From Erigeron canadensis (taxonomy: Eukaryota; Streptophyta; Magnoliopsida; Asterales; Asteraceae), in contig NC_057769.1 in the NCBI RefSeq assembly GCF_010389155.1, forward strand, positions 18,414,735 through 18,478,734: 64,000 nt of DNA, in the 5' to 3' direction. Both the position numbers and the translations under genes were made by a program. Every line of letters starts with the position of its first letter. The stretch's first letter is position 1. Under the pieces are notes generated by a model. It made no database searches. It saw nothing but the letters and a program-made list of their open reading frames with translations, and was not told the origin of the DNA. Below are positions 21,144-34,500 of the stretch, piece by piece.

Positions 21144-21193
21144 ACATATGTGATCTATTAGTTACAAAGATCAAAACTTGAAGGGGGTTAAGG

Positions 21194-21198
21194 GTTGG
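21194..21198. repeat. Target-site duplication GTTGG of chromovirus F, left
   Basis: GTTGG precedes the LTR TG at 21199 and recurs at 36760-36764 after the LTR CA at 36759. Confidence 0.9.
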
Positions 21199-24100
21199 TG
21201 TAACAACCCTACTTTTTATATATTATAGATACGTGCTAGTTAGGTTGTCTATGTTCCCGCAAGCCATAGTATACTTGAAGCTAGTAAATAATGCCCCTAA
21301 ATTAGTAATCTAAAGCTATTAATAGTGTTAAATTCAATTTAACAAAATTCCATCGAACAAAAAATTTTAATTAATATTTAATCAAATTATAAATAATAAT
21401 ATAAGTCTCACAAGTTGAGATAACGATTAGAAATCCTTATAAATATCCAACAAATTGTACCATCAATCCAACTAAATAACATTTAGTCATAAAAATGCAA
21501 TGAACAACTTAAAAATATTTATAACTCATAAAGTATATAAAAGTTTTTAAAAATCTATATATATATATATGCTTAAATTAAATACAAAGATGCAACCTAT
21601 GGACCATGTAACAAGTTAAAACACAAAAATGTATACATACACATACACATACACGACATATATACATACAAATGCACTAGGAAAAATAACCAACTTATAA
21701 TATAAACAACTACAAATTTACTCTTACAAATATATACTTACATCTAATATATACATACACCTCATGTACACAACTTTTATAAAAAAAAAATAAAATGAAA
21801 ACCCCTTCAATATCCAACCCCAAGGCCGGCCTCCCCACTCCCCCATATACTTCCTCCAATTAAAACACATATCTCCTCATGTTTTCTTTATGCTTTCTTT
21901 TAAAACACACTTGATGAGGGCAAAGTTGATAGGATCTTTCATGTCATGCTCATGCATGTAGAATCCATGAAGAAAGATCCAAGGATTCAACTAGTTTAAG
22001 GACCCAAAGTGTAGATATGTATTATATAGCTTTTGATATGGTTTTTCTTGTGAAAGATGGTCATATTAATATGTATTATGAAGTTATATTTTCTGGAAAA
22101 ATTTCATAAAAATATGGATGTTATGTTGTGTTGTTAGATCTATAAAAGTTAGCATGAGAAAGGTGTTGGTTGTGTTGATAGTTGTAAGGAAATCTTTTTG
22201 CATGAAGAGAAGGACATGTTTATTACAATCTCATGTTCATATTTTCTGGAATATTTCATAAAAACATGTTTTCATATTGATGGATTTGAGATGGATAAAG
22301 CTTTATGTTAAAAATTATTGATTTAAATGCATACATGCTAGATTTAAGAAGGTTGGATTGTTGTTTGGATTATGAGATGGTTAGAGACTTGTGTCAACTG
22401 AAAAATATGTTAAAAGTCATGCAAATATTCTGGAAAAATTTACAAAAATATCAAGTATATAAAGCTTGAATCAAAACATGTTAAAATATGCTTGAAATCG
22501 TAAACTGAAAGCTTGTAAAAATGCATTTTGAGCACACACATGCACCATAACTTTATGACCATGAAAATATGATGAACATACTGGAAATATGACATATTAA
22601 AAGTATAAAACTCAAGTCATTTGATGCATGGCAAGATTAAGCTCAAAAATCGCCTTTTCGGGTCAAATAATCATTAACCGAAAGCACTAAATTGCACATA
22701 TCACACCACCACCACCATCACGACTTGAACCACCAAAATATGATGAACTTACTATGAATATTGAATTTAGAATGAAAATCCATTTTGAAGTACCTTAATA
22801 GCCTAAGAAATGAGGCTAAAATCACTATTTCGGTAAACGATTTTCAATTATAAGATCCTCAATTTAAGCAAGACACAAGAGAGGTTGAATTGATATGAAT
22901 TTGTGTTGATATAAGCTTCCAAAAAGGCCTAGAATTTTAGGACAAAAACTCTTGTGGTGATTTCTAAGTGTTTTTATGAATTAATGAATTTAAAAGGGAT
23001 TTAAAGGATAATTAAATCAATAATAAATTATATAAATCATGAACTTGGACAAATTCACATAACCAATGATAAAATAACTCAAACCTACTATAGAAAAATA
23101 ATTACAAGAAAAGAACCAAGTTTCATATGATTTAAGAATAAATAACTAAGTTAAAATCACTAATTAATCACTATTATTAAATAAATAATAATAAAGCTTA
23201 AATAAATATATAAAATATAACCTTACAAGTTTAAAAGCATAATAATCAGTAGGTAATCATAATATAATTATCTATGAATTTTAAGGACAATTTAAGAACC
23301 TAAAGATAATTATAAAGAATTATTTAATTAATTAATGAATAAATGAAATAAATAATTAATTAAATAATAATAAATCAAGGAAATTAATATAAATCAGAAA
23401 ACATATTTTAAGATTCATAATATTACAGTACCAATGTCATATAAAAATTTACAAAGCTAAGCATACAAAAGAAATCATGCGTATCAAAGCCAAACTACCA
23501 AAATTCCAATAAACGCGCAAAAACGTATAACGCGAAAACTACTTTTATCACCAATTCTAATTTAACCAAACATTTTGAACATCATAATACACTTTGATTC
23601 CATAATTAAGTAACAACCAAAGATAGACAAGCCTACTAGCATACATCTCATGATCTAGTTTACTAGTTCATGTAAGACACACTTACGTTGTGTATATTTG
23701 AATACCATGGTTTAGGCTTGCTTGAGGAACGACACCACTAGGTGCATTCCACGTACTTGATCAGCCCCTAATACCCTCCAATCAAGTGAGTCATAGCCCC
23801 CTTTCAAACTATTTTATGCGTTTAACTTTCGGGGTGAAAAGCATGATAAGTAAAGTTATTATATATATATATATATATGAAGTGTTTCTTGAAAGAAAGT
23901 TTGATATATGAAATGACTCTTGATAAGTATGATTATGATATGAAGTTATAACGTATGTTCCAAGTGATAATTGTTATATGATGAACTTTAGTTCTGTCAA
24001 CCCGTTTTCTTTTCGGTACACTACTATTTACTCCTAAGGGAGGCCTGTAGTTAGATAGTTGCGCAACTAGGAGTCGTCCACCCATCCAGAGCGTAACGGT

Positions 24101-24795
24101 GGAAGGTTGGTTGCCTTCGTGATGACCATCACTTCCAGTCCGACCATTAGGGTAATCTAGCTACGTAAGTTTAATCGGTCGTCCTCATGACACGACCCCA
24201 AGTATAAGTAAGGCACTTGATTGACAGCTGGTGCAAAGATAAGAAGCATTATAAAGCTTGGACTTGAAAATGGTAGTAGTAGTGGCTCAAGTATTTTATT
24301 CATCGAAAAGCTATTTAAGTTTTGCCCTCGTGGTTAAAAGAAATTGAAGTTGAAATGATTGGATACTAAGATTTGAACATACGTTTTTGGAAAAGAATAT
24401 TCGTAAAGATATTTGAAGGTCCTTCTTAGTGGTTCTTTATTTTTGGTCATAATTGGTATATTAATATATATATGTTGCTAGTTAAAAACCTATGAACTCA
24501 CTCAACTCTCGTAGTTGACACTTTTTCTTCATGCTTTTCAGGTTTAGAGCAGTAGGTTTGCTAATGGACCGCCTCTGGATGTTGTAATTGTTTGATGCTT
24601 GAAGGCTTGTAATGCAAACAATTATCTTTTAATTCGGATTTGGATTTATGTAATGGTTTTAAATAATTGAATTTGAACTATGTAATCGTTTATTTTGGGA
24701 TGAATTTAAGACTTTAATTAGATGTTTTCCATTTAATCTTTTGTACCATGTCGTTCTGTGGCATTTCGTGTTTCCGCCGTAGTCGGGGTGTTACA
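21199..24795 (+). repeat. 5' LTR of chromovirus F (3597 bp)
   Basis: It starts TGTAACAACC and ends GGTGTTACA. It matches 33164-36759 closely throughout. It lacks a 375-bp segment that is present in the first 3' LTR copy at 32228-32602. A perfect palindrome TAGTTGCGCAACTA lies near 24056-24069. Confidence 0.93.
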
Positions 24796-24801
24796 GAAAA
24801 A

Positions 24802-24813
24802 TGGTATCAGAGT
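24802..24813 (+). other. Primer-binding site of chromovirus F
   Basis: TGGTATCAGAGT is six bases after the LTR end and matches the initiator-Met PBS except for the last base. Confidence 0.88.
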
Positions 24814-25440
24814 GTTATAGAGAATTTTTACTATAACCTACGTATTTTCAAAATTTGAGTCGAACATCTCTTAAAGAATAAGTTCGATCCCAAAGTGTTC
24901 GCCTTAGCAAAGCGTAGGGTGGCCAACTACGACGAGCTAAGGATGCAACATGGAGTGATCTAATTCATTGTCTAAGAAATGTTCAAAAATGAGTCTTTTG
25001 AAAATAAGCTTTAAAAATGATTCTTGGTACAAAAGGCACATAACCAAATCCGATGTTTGCATTACTTATTAGAACCCTTAGTTATTCCCCCGCTTGGCTA
25101 GTATTACTTTGCCTACTTAGATTTAATACATGAGAGCTATCCACAAGTCGATTTGTAGTCTTTACGTCAATTATAAAGGGCTATGTTTGTCATTGAAAGT
25201 CAAGATCGATCGTCGGTAGTAGTATTGGTCGTTGTTGCTTACATTGGTTATGGTTGGGCATGTCGTCATTCGTCATCAAGCTTGTGAGTCGTGGTTGAGT
25301 CGGTTAGTCGGTTCGTCAAGTCGTCTCGCTGTCCACAAGTTGCCACGTGTGTCGTCTATGGTCGAGTCGGTCGTTCGTGGTCGTCTAGGCGTCTAATCGA
25401 GTCGTCATCTTACACCTTGTGTAACTTGTGTAGGAACACC

Positions 25441-26209
25441 ATGTCACAAGCAAACGGAGCTTCCGGATCAGCCCCTAGACCAAGAAATATGCATGGAGTA
25501 GTGGATCGAATGGAAGAAGAAGGAGGACGACAAGAACAAGAACGACCTCAACAGCCACCGGCACAAGTAGGACCCCGCATTCGCCGTACAGCACGAATGC
25601 GTCCATAGCCCTGTGCGTGTAAATCTTGGCCCTATCAATTATACTTATGTGCCCGGTCAAGGGTATGTTGGAAGACCAGAGATAGGGCCTAATGAAGAAG
25701 AAGATGAAGAGAGGGAAGGTACCTAGAGCATTGCTTCAAACCGACCCGCACGCCGTTCGCCTTCACCACCACCTTCACCACCAGCCCCTAGAGCTCCCCC
25801 ACCGCCAAGACAAGACGTGGCAAGGAACCCAAATGAAGGGCAAATTCCAGCCCATGATCCATACTTACCTCCACGCCTTCCTCACAACCATCCTTACCAC
25901 TTCGGCCAAAGACATGGAGAAAACCTTCACCATCCCGTTTATGGAGTGCCTCCTCCACCTCCCATGGGAATGACTCGGGAAGAAAGGGAGAGGGTGTGGG
26001 ATATAGCCGAAGGGCTAAGAGATACAAGGGTAAGAGTCCGACATCAAGAAGTCACCATGGAAAGAGCCATTGGCGTGATGAGGCGAATGGGAGATGATGC
26101 AGGGATGGCGGTTGATGGAGCGCGCCGGATTGGAGAAGTGATCTTTGTAATGGGTTGTGTCCTTGCTGTAGTGTGCACGTTGTTGGCGGCATTCATGTTT
26201 AGGGGATAG
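25441..26209 (+). pseudogene. Extra ORF upstream of gag with C-terminal membrane segment
   Basis: From ATG 25441 the frame encodes M-S-Q-A-N-G-A-S-G followed by a Gln/Pro/Arg-rich stretch, then stops at 25608. The same protein appears to continue in the next frame from about 25610, through an acidic E-E-E-D-E-E-R-E segment, an in-frame TAG at about 25722, a Pro-rich stretch, and an open 130-codon part starting at 25817. That part has R-E-E-R-E-R-V-W-D-I-A-E and a probable helix, and it ends in about 20 hydrophobic residues (V-I-F-V-M-G-C-V-L-A-V-V) before F-R-G-stop at 26209. I know of no named domain. Total length would be about 255 codons. It is separate from gag (26888), and its membrane anchor is an inference. 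Confidence 0.55.
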
Positions 26210-26887
26210 ACCCGTTAGTTTTTCTTGGTTGTCATTTGGTTGTACTTGTGAACAATTTCGTTTATGTTCGATCTGTGGAACTTTTATTTTGTTGTGATGA
26301 TTGGTACATCATCTTTTACATGTAGCAAGTTTTGAGAAACATATTTTGATGAATATGAATGAATGCTATGTGTTTGTTATGGATATTTGATGTGTTACCT
26401 CCGTTATGTTATAATTATCGCTATCGCAAAACGAATATCACAGTAGGAAATCAGTTCTGGCCACTTTTGGTATAACGGCCATATCTGGAGCTCTGAGTAT
26501 CCTTTTGACCTGAAACCAGTTGGAGGAGAAAGCTAACTCACTGGGCTACATTTCATATTTTATGAGTTTTGCCCAGATCATCCGTCTTGAACCACTAATT
26601 CGTGCTCCAAGTGTGTACTTAGGTTCTGGAAATTTTCAGAAGTAAAATAAAAACATGGTTGACATGATTTAAGTTGTCTAACCGCTTAAGCTATTCATAC
26701 GGACGTGTGTGACGCGATTAATAAATGGAATATGAATGGAGATATATACAGACCTATAGGTGCAAACGAAACCTCCATACGATAGGAAACTTAGGCGTTA
26801 TTCGAGTGTGATCAAAGGTTGTGTATCGGGTTTATGGCTTATAATTCTATATGCGAATAACTAAACTATGTTCTCCTTTGTAGAGAA
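26210..26887 (+). other. Chromovirus F leader between upstream ORF and gag
   Basis: Non-coding, moderately AT-rich; no domain in any frame. Together with 24814-25440 it makes up the untranslated leader. Confidence 0.6.
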
Positions 26888-29236
26888 ATGGCACCAAGAA
26901 GGTTTGACACTAAGGCAAGTGCTGAGGTTAGACGCCAAGAGAAAGAAGCTCGGCGAAGGGCTGAGTTAGCGACACTCATATCTCAACAAATCAATGCTGC
27001 CATGCCGAACATTGCCACTCAAATTGCTGAGAACGTGACTGCTACCATCAACATGGCAAGAAGGCAAGAAGGTGGAGGAAACGCCAATGACCGAAATGCT
27101 TACAAGACTTTTACGTCTTGTAACCCCAAAGAGTTCTATGGGACGGAGGGTCCCGTTGGGTTACTTACTTGGTTTCAAAGCATGGAGGCAGTCCTAAACA
27201 TCATCGATTGTGCGCCAGCCGACCGCGTCAAGTTTGCGGCAAGTAAGCTCCAAGGGAGGGCACTCACATGGTGGAACCTCCAAGTCACCACGAGGGGTGC
27301 CGCCACGATGAATGCTTTGACCTGGGAGCAGCTCAAGGAGGAAATGAAAAGGGAGTATTGCCCTAGACCTGTCGTCCAAAAGTTGGAAATTGAGTTTTGG
27401 AACCATGCCATGAAAGGAATGGAGTTGGAGGCGTATGCGATTCGCTTTCATGAGCTGTGTGTGCTAGTGCCGGACATGGTGAACGCCGAAACCAAGAAAG
27501 TTGAGAGGTTTATTTATGGATTGGTACAAGAAGTGAGGTTGATGGTCACGGCGGCAAACCCAGCCACACTTGAGGAAGCTATGAGTTTGTCGACAAAGTT
27601 GGTTAATGACTTGGTTAGGACCGGGAAGTACTCGCGAGGTGAAGCGAGCTCGAAACAAGGAGGAGGAAGTCGGTTTGGTGATCGCAAAGGGAATGCGCCG
27701 GATAAGAGGCAAAAGGTAGCAAGAAACTATGGTGTTGTTGATGCCAAGCCCAACCCAAATGATGGTATGCCGCCAAGATGTAACCGTTGTGGCAACCATC
27801 ACCGAGGAGAATGTAAGCAGTGCCCGAATTGCCACCAATTTGGACACCTTGCTGCCACTTGCCGAAGTGGAGCAAGGGGATGTCACGAATGTGGAAGTAT
27901 TGATCATTGGAGAAACGCTTGTCCTAGATTGGGGCGAGCTCAAGGAGGACGAGGAAATGCAAACAACAACCGTGGCAACTTTAGGAATGTTGGCAATCGT
28001 GGGAATCAAGCAAATCGGGGCAACAACGGAAATCGAGTGAATCAAGGAAATGGTGGGAATAGAGGACATGTTGGGAATGAAGCTAATGTGGGAAATCAAG
28101 ATAACAACAATCAAGGAAACCGTGGAAATCAAGGAGGGCAAGCAAGAGGAAGGGTGTACGCAATGGGCGTGAATGAGGCACGGGATGACCCTAATGTCAT
28201 CGTAGGTACGTTTCCATTAAATAATGTTTATGCCTCTATGTTGTTTGATTCTGGAGCCGAAAGAAGTTTTATCTCTTTTGAATTTAAGGATATGATTGAT
28301 AAGAAATCTAGCGAGCTTGATGAAACTTACCTTATTGAATATGCAAATGGAGATGAATATGAAACTAGGGAAATTGTTTCTGATTGTAAGATGACACTAG
28401 ATGAAAAAGATTATAGTATAGACTTGATTCCCATAGAAATAGGAAGCTTTGATGTGATAGTAGGAATGGATTGGTTGTCTAAAATGCGTGCTGAGATACT
28501 TTGCCATGAAAAGATAATTAGAATTCCATTAGAAAATGGTGAGGTGCTTATAGTTCAAGGCCATAAGACGGGAGTTCAGCCCAAATTAGTGTCGTCCATA
28601 AAGGTGAGGAAGTATTTACGTACGGAATATCACACGTACTTAGCACAAGTAGTGGATAAGCGAGTGAAAGACAAGGATCCTCAAAAGGTGAAAGTGGTTA
28701 GAGATTTTCTCGACGTGTTTCCGGACGAGCTACCTGGACTCCCCCCTACGAGACAAGTAGAGTTCACGATTGATTTAGTTCCCGGGGCAGCCCCCGTAGC
28801 TAAAGCACCGTATAGGTTAGCGCCCTCCGAAATGCGAGAACTCTCTGAGCAATTGCAAGAGTTGCTTGATAAAGGTTTGATCCAACCTAGTTCTTCGCCA
28901 TGGGGTGCGCCAATTCTATTTGTCAAAAAGAAAGATGGATCTTTGATGATGTGTATCGATTATAGAGAATTGAATAAGTTAACGATCAATAATAGATATC
29001 CACTGCCGCAAATAGACGATTTGTTCGATCAATTGCAAGGAGCGTCGTATTTCTCGAAGATAGATCTTAGGTCCGGCTACCATCAGTTGAGGGTACGAGG
29101 TGAAGATGTACCTAAAACAGCTTTTAGAACTCGCTATGGACATTATGAGTTTCTAGTGATGCCATTTGGTCTTACAAATGCGCCAGCCGTTTTCATGGAC
29201 CTAATGAACCGAATTTGTAGGACAAATTCGTCATAG
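26888..29236 (+). pseudogene. gag-pol: Chromovirus F gag, protease and N-terminal RT
   Basis: An open frame of 782 codons. Residues 1-70 are charged and helical. A Retrotrans_gag domain covers roughly 80-200 ([16 protein letters not shown]). Zinc knuckles start at residues 298 (short form C-x2-C-x3-H-x4-C), 312 and 332 (both C-x2-C-x4-H-x4-C). An Asn/Gly-rich repeat stretch covers about 350-420. The protease motif L-F-D-S-G-A-E has its Asp at residue 454. RT begins near 636 ([37 protein letters not shown]). The usual basic residue in K-K-D-G-S-x-R is Met here. A deletion of about 10 bp after 29220 shifts the frame and ends the ORF before the F-I-D-D box. Confidence 0.92.
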
Positions 29237-31548
29237 TATTCATTGATGATATTTTGATATATTCTCGTAGTAAGGATGAAGATGAGAAGCATTTAAGAAT
29301 AATATTGCAATTACTTAGAGACGAGAAGTTGTATGCTAAGTTTTCTAAGTGTGAATTTTGGCTCCGTCAAGTTCAATTCCTTGGACATCTTGTGGACGAA
29401 GAAGGAATTCATGTCGATCCGTCTAAGATAGAAGCGATTAAGAAGTGGGAGGCACCAAAGACGCCAACGGAAGTGCGTAGCTTCCTAGGATTGGCAGGTT
29501 ATTATCGAAGATTCATTCAAGGATTCTCTAAAATTGCGGTACCTCTGACCCAATTGACCCGAAAGTCAAGAGAATTCATGTGGGGTGAATAACAAGAGAA
29601 AGCGTTCCAAACGCTTAAGAATATGTTGTGTGAAGCACCCATACTAGCGTTGCCGGATGGAATGGAAGGATTTGTAGTGTATTGTGATGCATCAAATAAA
29701 GGACTTGGATGTGTGCTTATGCAAAGAGACAAGGTCATCGCGTACGCGTCTAGGCAATTGACGCCACATGAAAAGAAATATTCGACGCACGATCTGGAGT
29801 TAGGAGCCGTGGTATTTGCTTTGAAGATATGGAAACACTATCTCTATGGCACTAAATGCACCATATTTACTGACCATAAGAGCTTGCAACACATCTTTGA
29901 TCAAGAGATGTTGAATATGACGCAAAGGAGATGGATGGAGCTACTAAATGACTATGAGTGCGAAATTAAGTACCATCCAGGGAAGGCGAATGTTGTTGCC
30001 GATGCGCTTAGTAGGAAGGTGAATACTAAGGCACTGAGAGCAAGGATCAATCACTTACGAGTGAAAATGTCTCTAAGAGTTCGTTTCTTAGAAGCTCAAG
30101 CAAAGGCTTTTGAAGGGAAGAACATTGAAAAAGAAGCATTGAGTGGTATGGAAATGAGATTTGACAGGGATGACGAAGGTATTTTATACTTCAAAGGAAG
30201 AGCTTGGGTACCAAAGATAAATGGCTTACGAGATATACTTATGAATGAGGCTCATAATACGAAGTATTCGATTCATCCGGGTGCGGATAAGATGTATCAA
30301 GGTCTAAGGAGAGATTATTGGTGGCCCGTAATGAAGGGTGATGTTGCCCGATATGTGAGCCGATGCATGACTTGTGCGATGGTTAAGGCCGAGAACCAAA
30401 AGCCATCGGGAATTTTAAAGCAACCCGAAATCCCCGAGTGGAAATGGGAAGAAATAGCTATGGATTTGGTGACGAAATTACCTCGAACGAAGAAAGGACA
30501 TGATGCCATATGGGTGATTGTCGACCGCCTTACAAAATCAGCCCACTTCATCCCAATCAAAGAAGCATGGGACACTGAACGTCTAGCTCGTTTATACATT
30601 CAAAGGATTGTAACTTTACATGGTGTGCCCTTGAACATTATATCCGATAGGGATGGTAGATTTACCTCACGCTTTTGGGGACACGTAGAAGAGGCGATGG
30701 GCACTACCTTAGCATTAAACACGGCTTACCACCCTCAATCGGATGGACAAAGTGAGCGAACGATTCAAACGTTAGAAGATATGTTAAGGGCATGTGCACT
30801 AGAATTTAGTGGAAATTGGGACGAACACTTGCTGTATGCGGAGTTTACTTATAATAATAGCTATCATTCTAGCATACAATGCGCACCGTTTGAAGCTTTA
30901 TACAGACGCAAGTGTAGATCACCCATGTGTTGGATAGAAACGGGTGAAAGAAGTCTAGCTACCGTTGACTTTGTCCAAGAGACAACGGACAAGGTAGCTA
31001 TCATTAAAGAAAAGCTAAAAGCCGCGAGGGATCGGCAAAAGAGTTACGCGGATCAAAGGAGGAAGCCGCTAGAGTTTCAAGTTGGCGACAAAGTACTCTT
31101 GAAAGTGTCGCCATGGAAAGGAACCGTGAGGTTCGGTAAGAGAGGAAAGTTGAGTCCTCGATACATTGGGCCATTTGAAATTGTGGCTAGAATAGGCCCC
31201 GTGGCCTATAAGTTGAAGTTACCCCAAGAATTGGGAGATGTTCATGACACTTTTCATGTGTCAAATTTGATGAAATGCGTGGCGGATGATTCGAAAGTAG
31301 TTCCACACGAGGAACTACGAGTGGAAGATAAGCTCCAATTTCGCGAGGAGCCAATAGAAGTTCTTGACCGCGATGAGAAGCGCCTTAAGAGAAGCAAAAT
31401 CCCTATCGTTAAAGTCAGATGGGATACGAAACGTGGACCTGAATTTACATGGGAACGTGAGGACTTCGTACGTGAGAAATATCCGCACTTACTCCCTGAG
31501 CAAACTCAAATTCCGGGACGGAATTCTTCTAAAGGGGTAAGGATGTAA
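29224..31548 (+). pseudogene. pol: Chromovirus F RT C-terminus, RNase H, integrase, chromodomain
   Basis: The frame resumes with F-I-D-D at about 29241-29252, so both catalytic Asp codons are intact. It continues through F-L-G-H and [14 protein letters not shown] at 29590-29592 interrupts it (GAA to TAA would explain it), then it is open for about 650 codons. RNase [27 protein letters not shown]. Integrase: zinc domain H-x3-H with [28 protein letters not shown]. The C-terminal I-V-K-V-R-W and F-T-W-E-R-E-D fit the chromodomain type of Tekay/Del elements. The stop codon lies in the first bases of the 3' LTR. Confidence 0.93.
31531..31543 (+). other. Polypurine tract of chromovirus F
   Basis: AAAGGGGTAAGGA directly precedes the 3' LTR TG at 31544. 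It overlaps the last codons of pol. Confidence 0.85.
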
Positions 31549-34500
31549 CAACCCTACTTTTTATATATTATAGATACATGCTAGTTAGGTTGTCTATGTT
31601 CCCGCAAGCCATAGTATACTTGAAGCTAGTAAATAATGCCCCTAAATTAGTAATCTAAAGCTATTAATAGTGTTAAATTCAATTTAACAAAATTCCATCG
31701 AACAAAAAATTTTAATTAATATTTAATCAAATTATAAATAATAATATAAGTCTCACAAGTTGAGATAACGATTAGAAATCCTTATAAATATCCAACAAAT
31801 TGTACCATCAATCCAACTAAATAACATTTAGTCATAAAAATGCAATGAACAACTTAAAAATATTTATAACTCATAAAGTATATAAAAGTTTTTAAAAATC
31901 TATAAGTATATATATATATATGCTTAAATTAAATACAAAGATGCAACCTATGGACCATGTAACAAGTTAAAACACAAAAATGTATACATACACATACACA
32001 TACACGACATATATACATACAAATGCACTAGGAAAAATAACCAACTTATAATACAAACAACTACAAATTTACTCTTACAAATATATACTTACATCTAATA
32101 TATACATACACCTCATGTACACAACTTTTATAAAAAAAAAAAAAATGAAAACCCCTTCAATATCCAACCCCAAGGCCGGCCTCCCCACTCCCCCATATAC
32201 TTCCTCCAATTAAAACACATATCTCCTTATACTCCCCATACACCATAACACCCAAAACTCTTACACTCCCAACACACACACATACATTCTTACACTCCAA
32301 AAATCACTTTTCTCTCTTCCTTCCTCTCTTCATTTTCGGCAAATTTCAAGCAAGAAAAGGCAAACAAAAATCAATTTTAACATATATAAATAATAAGGGT
32401 TAGAATAGATTAATTAAAGGTTAAATTAAGCTTCATATTAAGGGTTGTTTTAAGGTTGAATCAAGGGTTATTGGAGCTTCTTGGGTCACGATTTTTCTGC
32501 CCTCTTTTTCATCATCTCAAAGTGTTCTTCAAGGGTATATATCATTCCTCTTTACTAGATTTATTTTGTTCTTGTGTATATTCAAAGATTTTATTAAAAG
32601 TTCATGTTTTCTTTATGCTTTCTTTTAAAAACACACTTGATGAGGGCAAAGTTGATAGGATCTTTCATGCCATGCTCATGCATGTAGAATCGATGAAGAA
32701 AGATCCAAGGATTCAACTAGTTTAAGGACCCAAAAGTGTAGATATGTATTATATAGCTTTTGATATGGTTTTTCTTGTGAAAGATGGTCATATTAATATG
32801 TATTATGAAGTTATATTTTCTGGAAAAATTTCATAAAAATATGGATGTTATGTTGTGTTGTTAGATCTATAAAAGTTAGCATGAGAAAGGTGTTGGTTGT
32901 GTTGATAGTTGTAAGGAAATCTTTTTGCATGAAGAGAAGGGCATGTTTATTACAATCTCATGTTCATATTTTCTGGAATATTTCATAAAAACATGTTTTC
33001 ATATTGATGGATTTGAGATGGATAAAGCTTTATGTTAAAAATTATTGATTTAAATGCATACATGCTAGATTTAAGAAGGTTGGATTGTTGTTTGGATTAT
33101 GAGATGGTTAGAGACTAGTAAATAATGAGATGGTTTTCATATTGTTTGGATTGTTGTTTGGATTATTATAGATACGTGCTAGTTAGGTTGTCTATGTTCC
33201 CGCAAGCCATAGTATACTTGAAGCTAGTAAATAATGCCCCTAAATTAGTAATCTAAAGCTATTAATAGTGTTAAATTCAATTTAACAAAATTCCATCGAA
33301 CAAAAAATTTTAATTAATATTTAATCAAATTATAAATAATAATATAAGTCTCACAAGTTGAGATAACGATTAGAAATCCTTATAAATATCCAACAAATTG
33401 TACCATCAATCCAACTAAATAACATTTAGTCATAAAAATGCAATGAACAACTTAAAAATATTTATAACTCATAAAGTATATAAAAGTTTTTAAAAATCTA
33501 TAAGTATATATATATATGCTTAAATTAAATACAAAGATGCAACCTATGGACCATGTAACAAGTTAAAACACAAAAATGTATACATACACATACACATACA
33601 CGACATATATACATACAAATGCACTAGGAAAAATAACCAACTTATAATATAAACAACTACAAATTTACTCTTACAAATATATACTTACATCTAATATATA
33701 CATACACCTCATGTACACAACTTTTATAAAAAAAAAATAAAATGAAAACCCCTTCAATATCCAACCCCAAGGCCGGCCTCCCCACTCCCCCATATACTTC
33801 CTCCAATTAAAACACATATCTCCTCATGTTTTCTTTATGCTTTCTTTTAAAAACACACTTGATGAGGGCAAAGTTGATAGGATCTTTCATGTCATGCTCA
33901 TGCATGTAGAATCCATGAAGAAAGATCCAAGGATTCAACTAGTTTAAGGACCCAAAAGTGTAGATATGTATTATATAGCTTTTGATATGGTTTTTCTTGT
34001 GAAAGATGGTCATATTAATATGTATTATGAAGTTATATTTTCTGGAAAAATTTCATAAAAATATGGATGTTATGTTGTGTTGTTAGATCTATAAAAGTTA
34101 GCATGAGAAAGGTGTTGGTTGTGTTGATAGTTGTAAGGAAATCTTTTTGCATGAAGAGAAGGACATGTTTATTACAATCTCATGTTCATATTTTCTGGAA
34201 TATTTCATAAAAACATGTTTTCATATTGATGGATTTGAGATGGATAAAGCTTTATGTTAAAAATTATTGATTTAAATGCATACATGCTAGATTTAAGAAG
34301 GTTGGATTGTTGTTTGGATTATGAGATGGTTAGAGACTTGTGTCAACTGAAAAATATGTTAAAAGTCATGCAAATATTCTGGAAAAATTTACAAAAATAT
34401 CAAGTATATAAAGCTTGAATCAAAACATGTTAAAATATGCTTGAAATCGTAAACTGAAAGCTTGTAAAAATGCATTTTGAGCACACACATGCACCATAAC

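Noticed and set aside
26888..31548. Active chromovirus polyprotein
   Set aside because: A small deletion before the F-I-D-D box shifts the frame and a TAA lies at 29590-29592. Frameshifting or readthrough at both is unlikely.
32456..32725. 89-codon frame in the first 3' LTR copy
   Set aside because: It starts in the 375-bp segment absent from the other LTRs, has no domain, and lies in LTR sequence. Likely chance.
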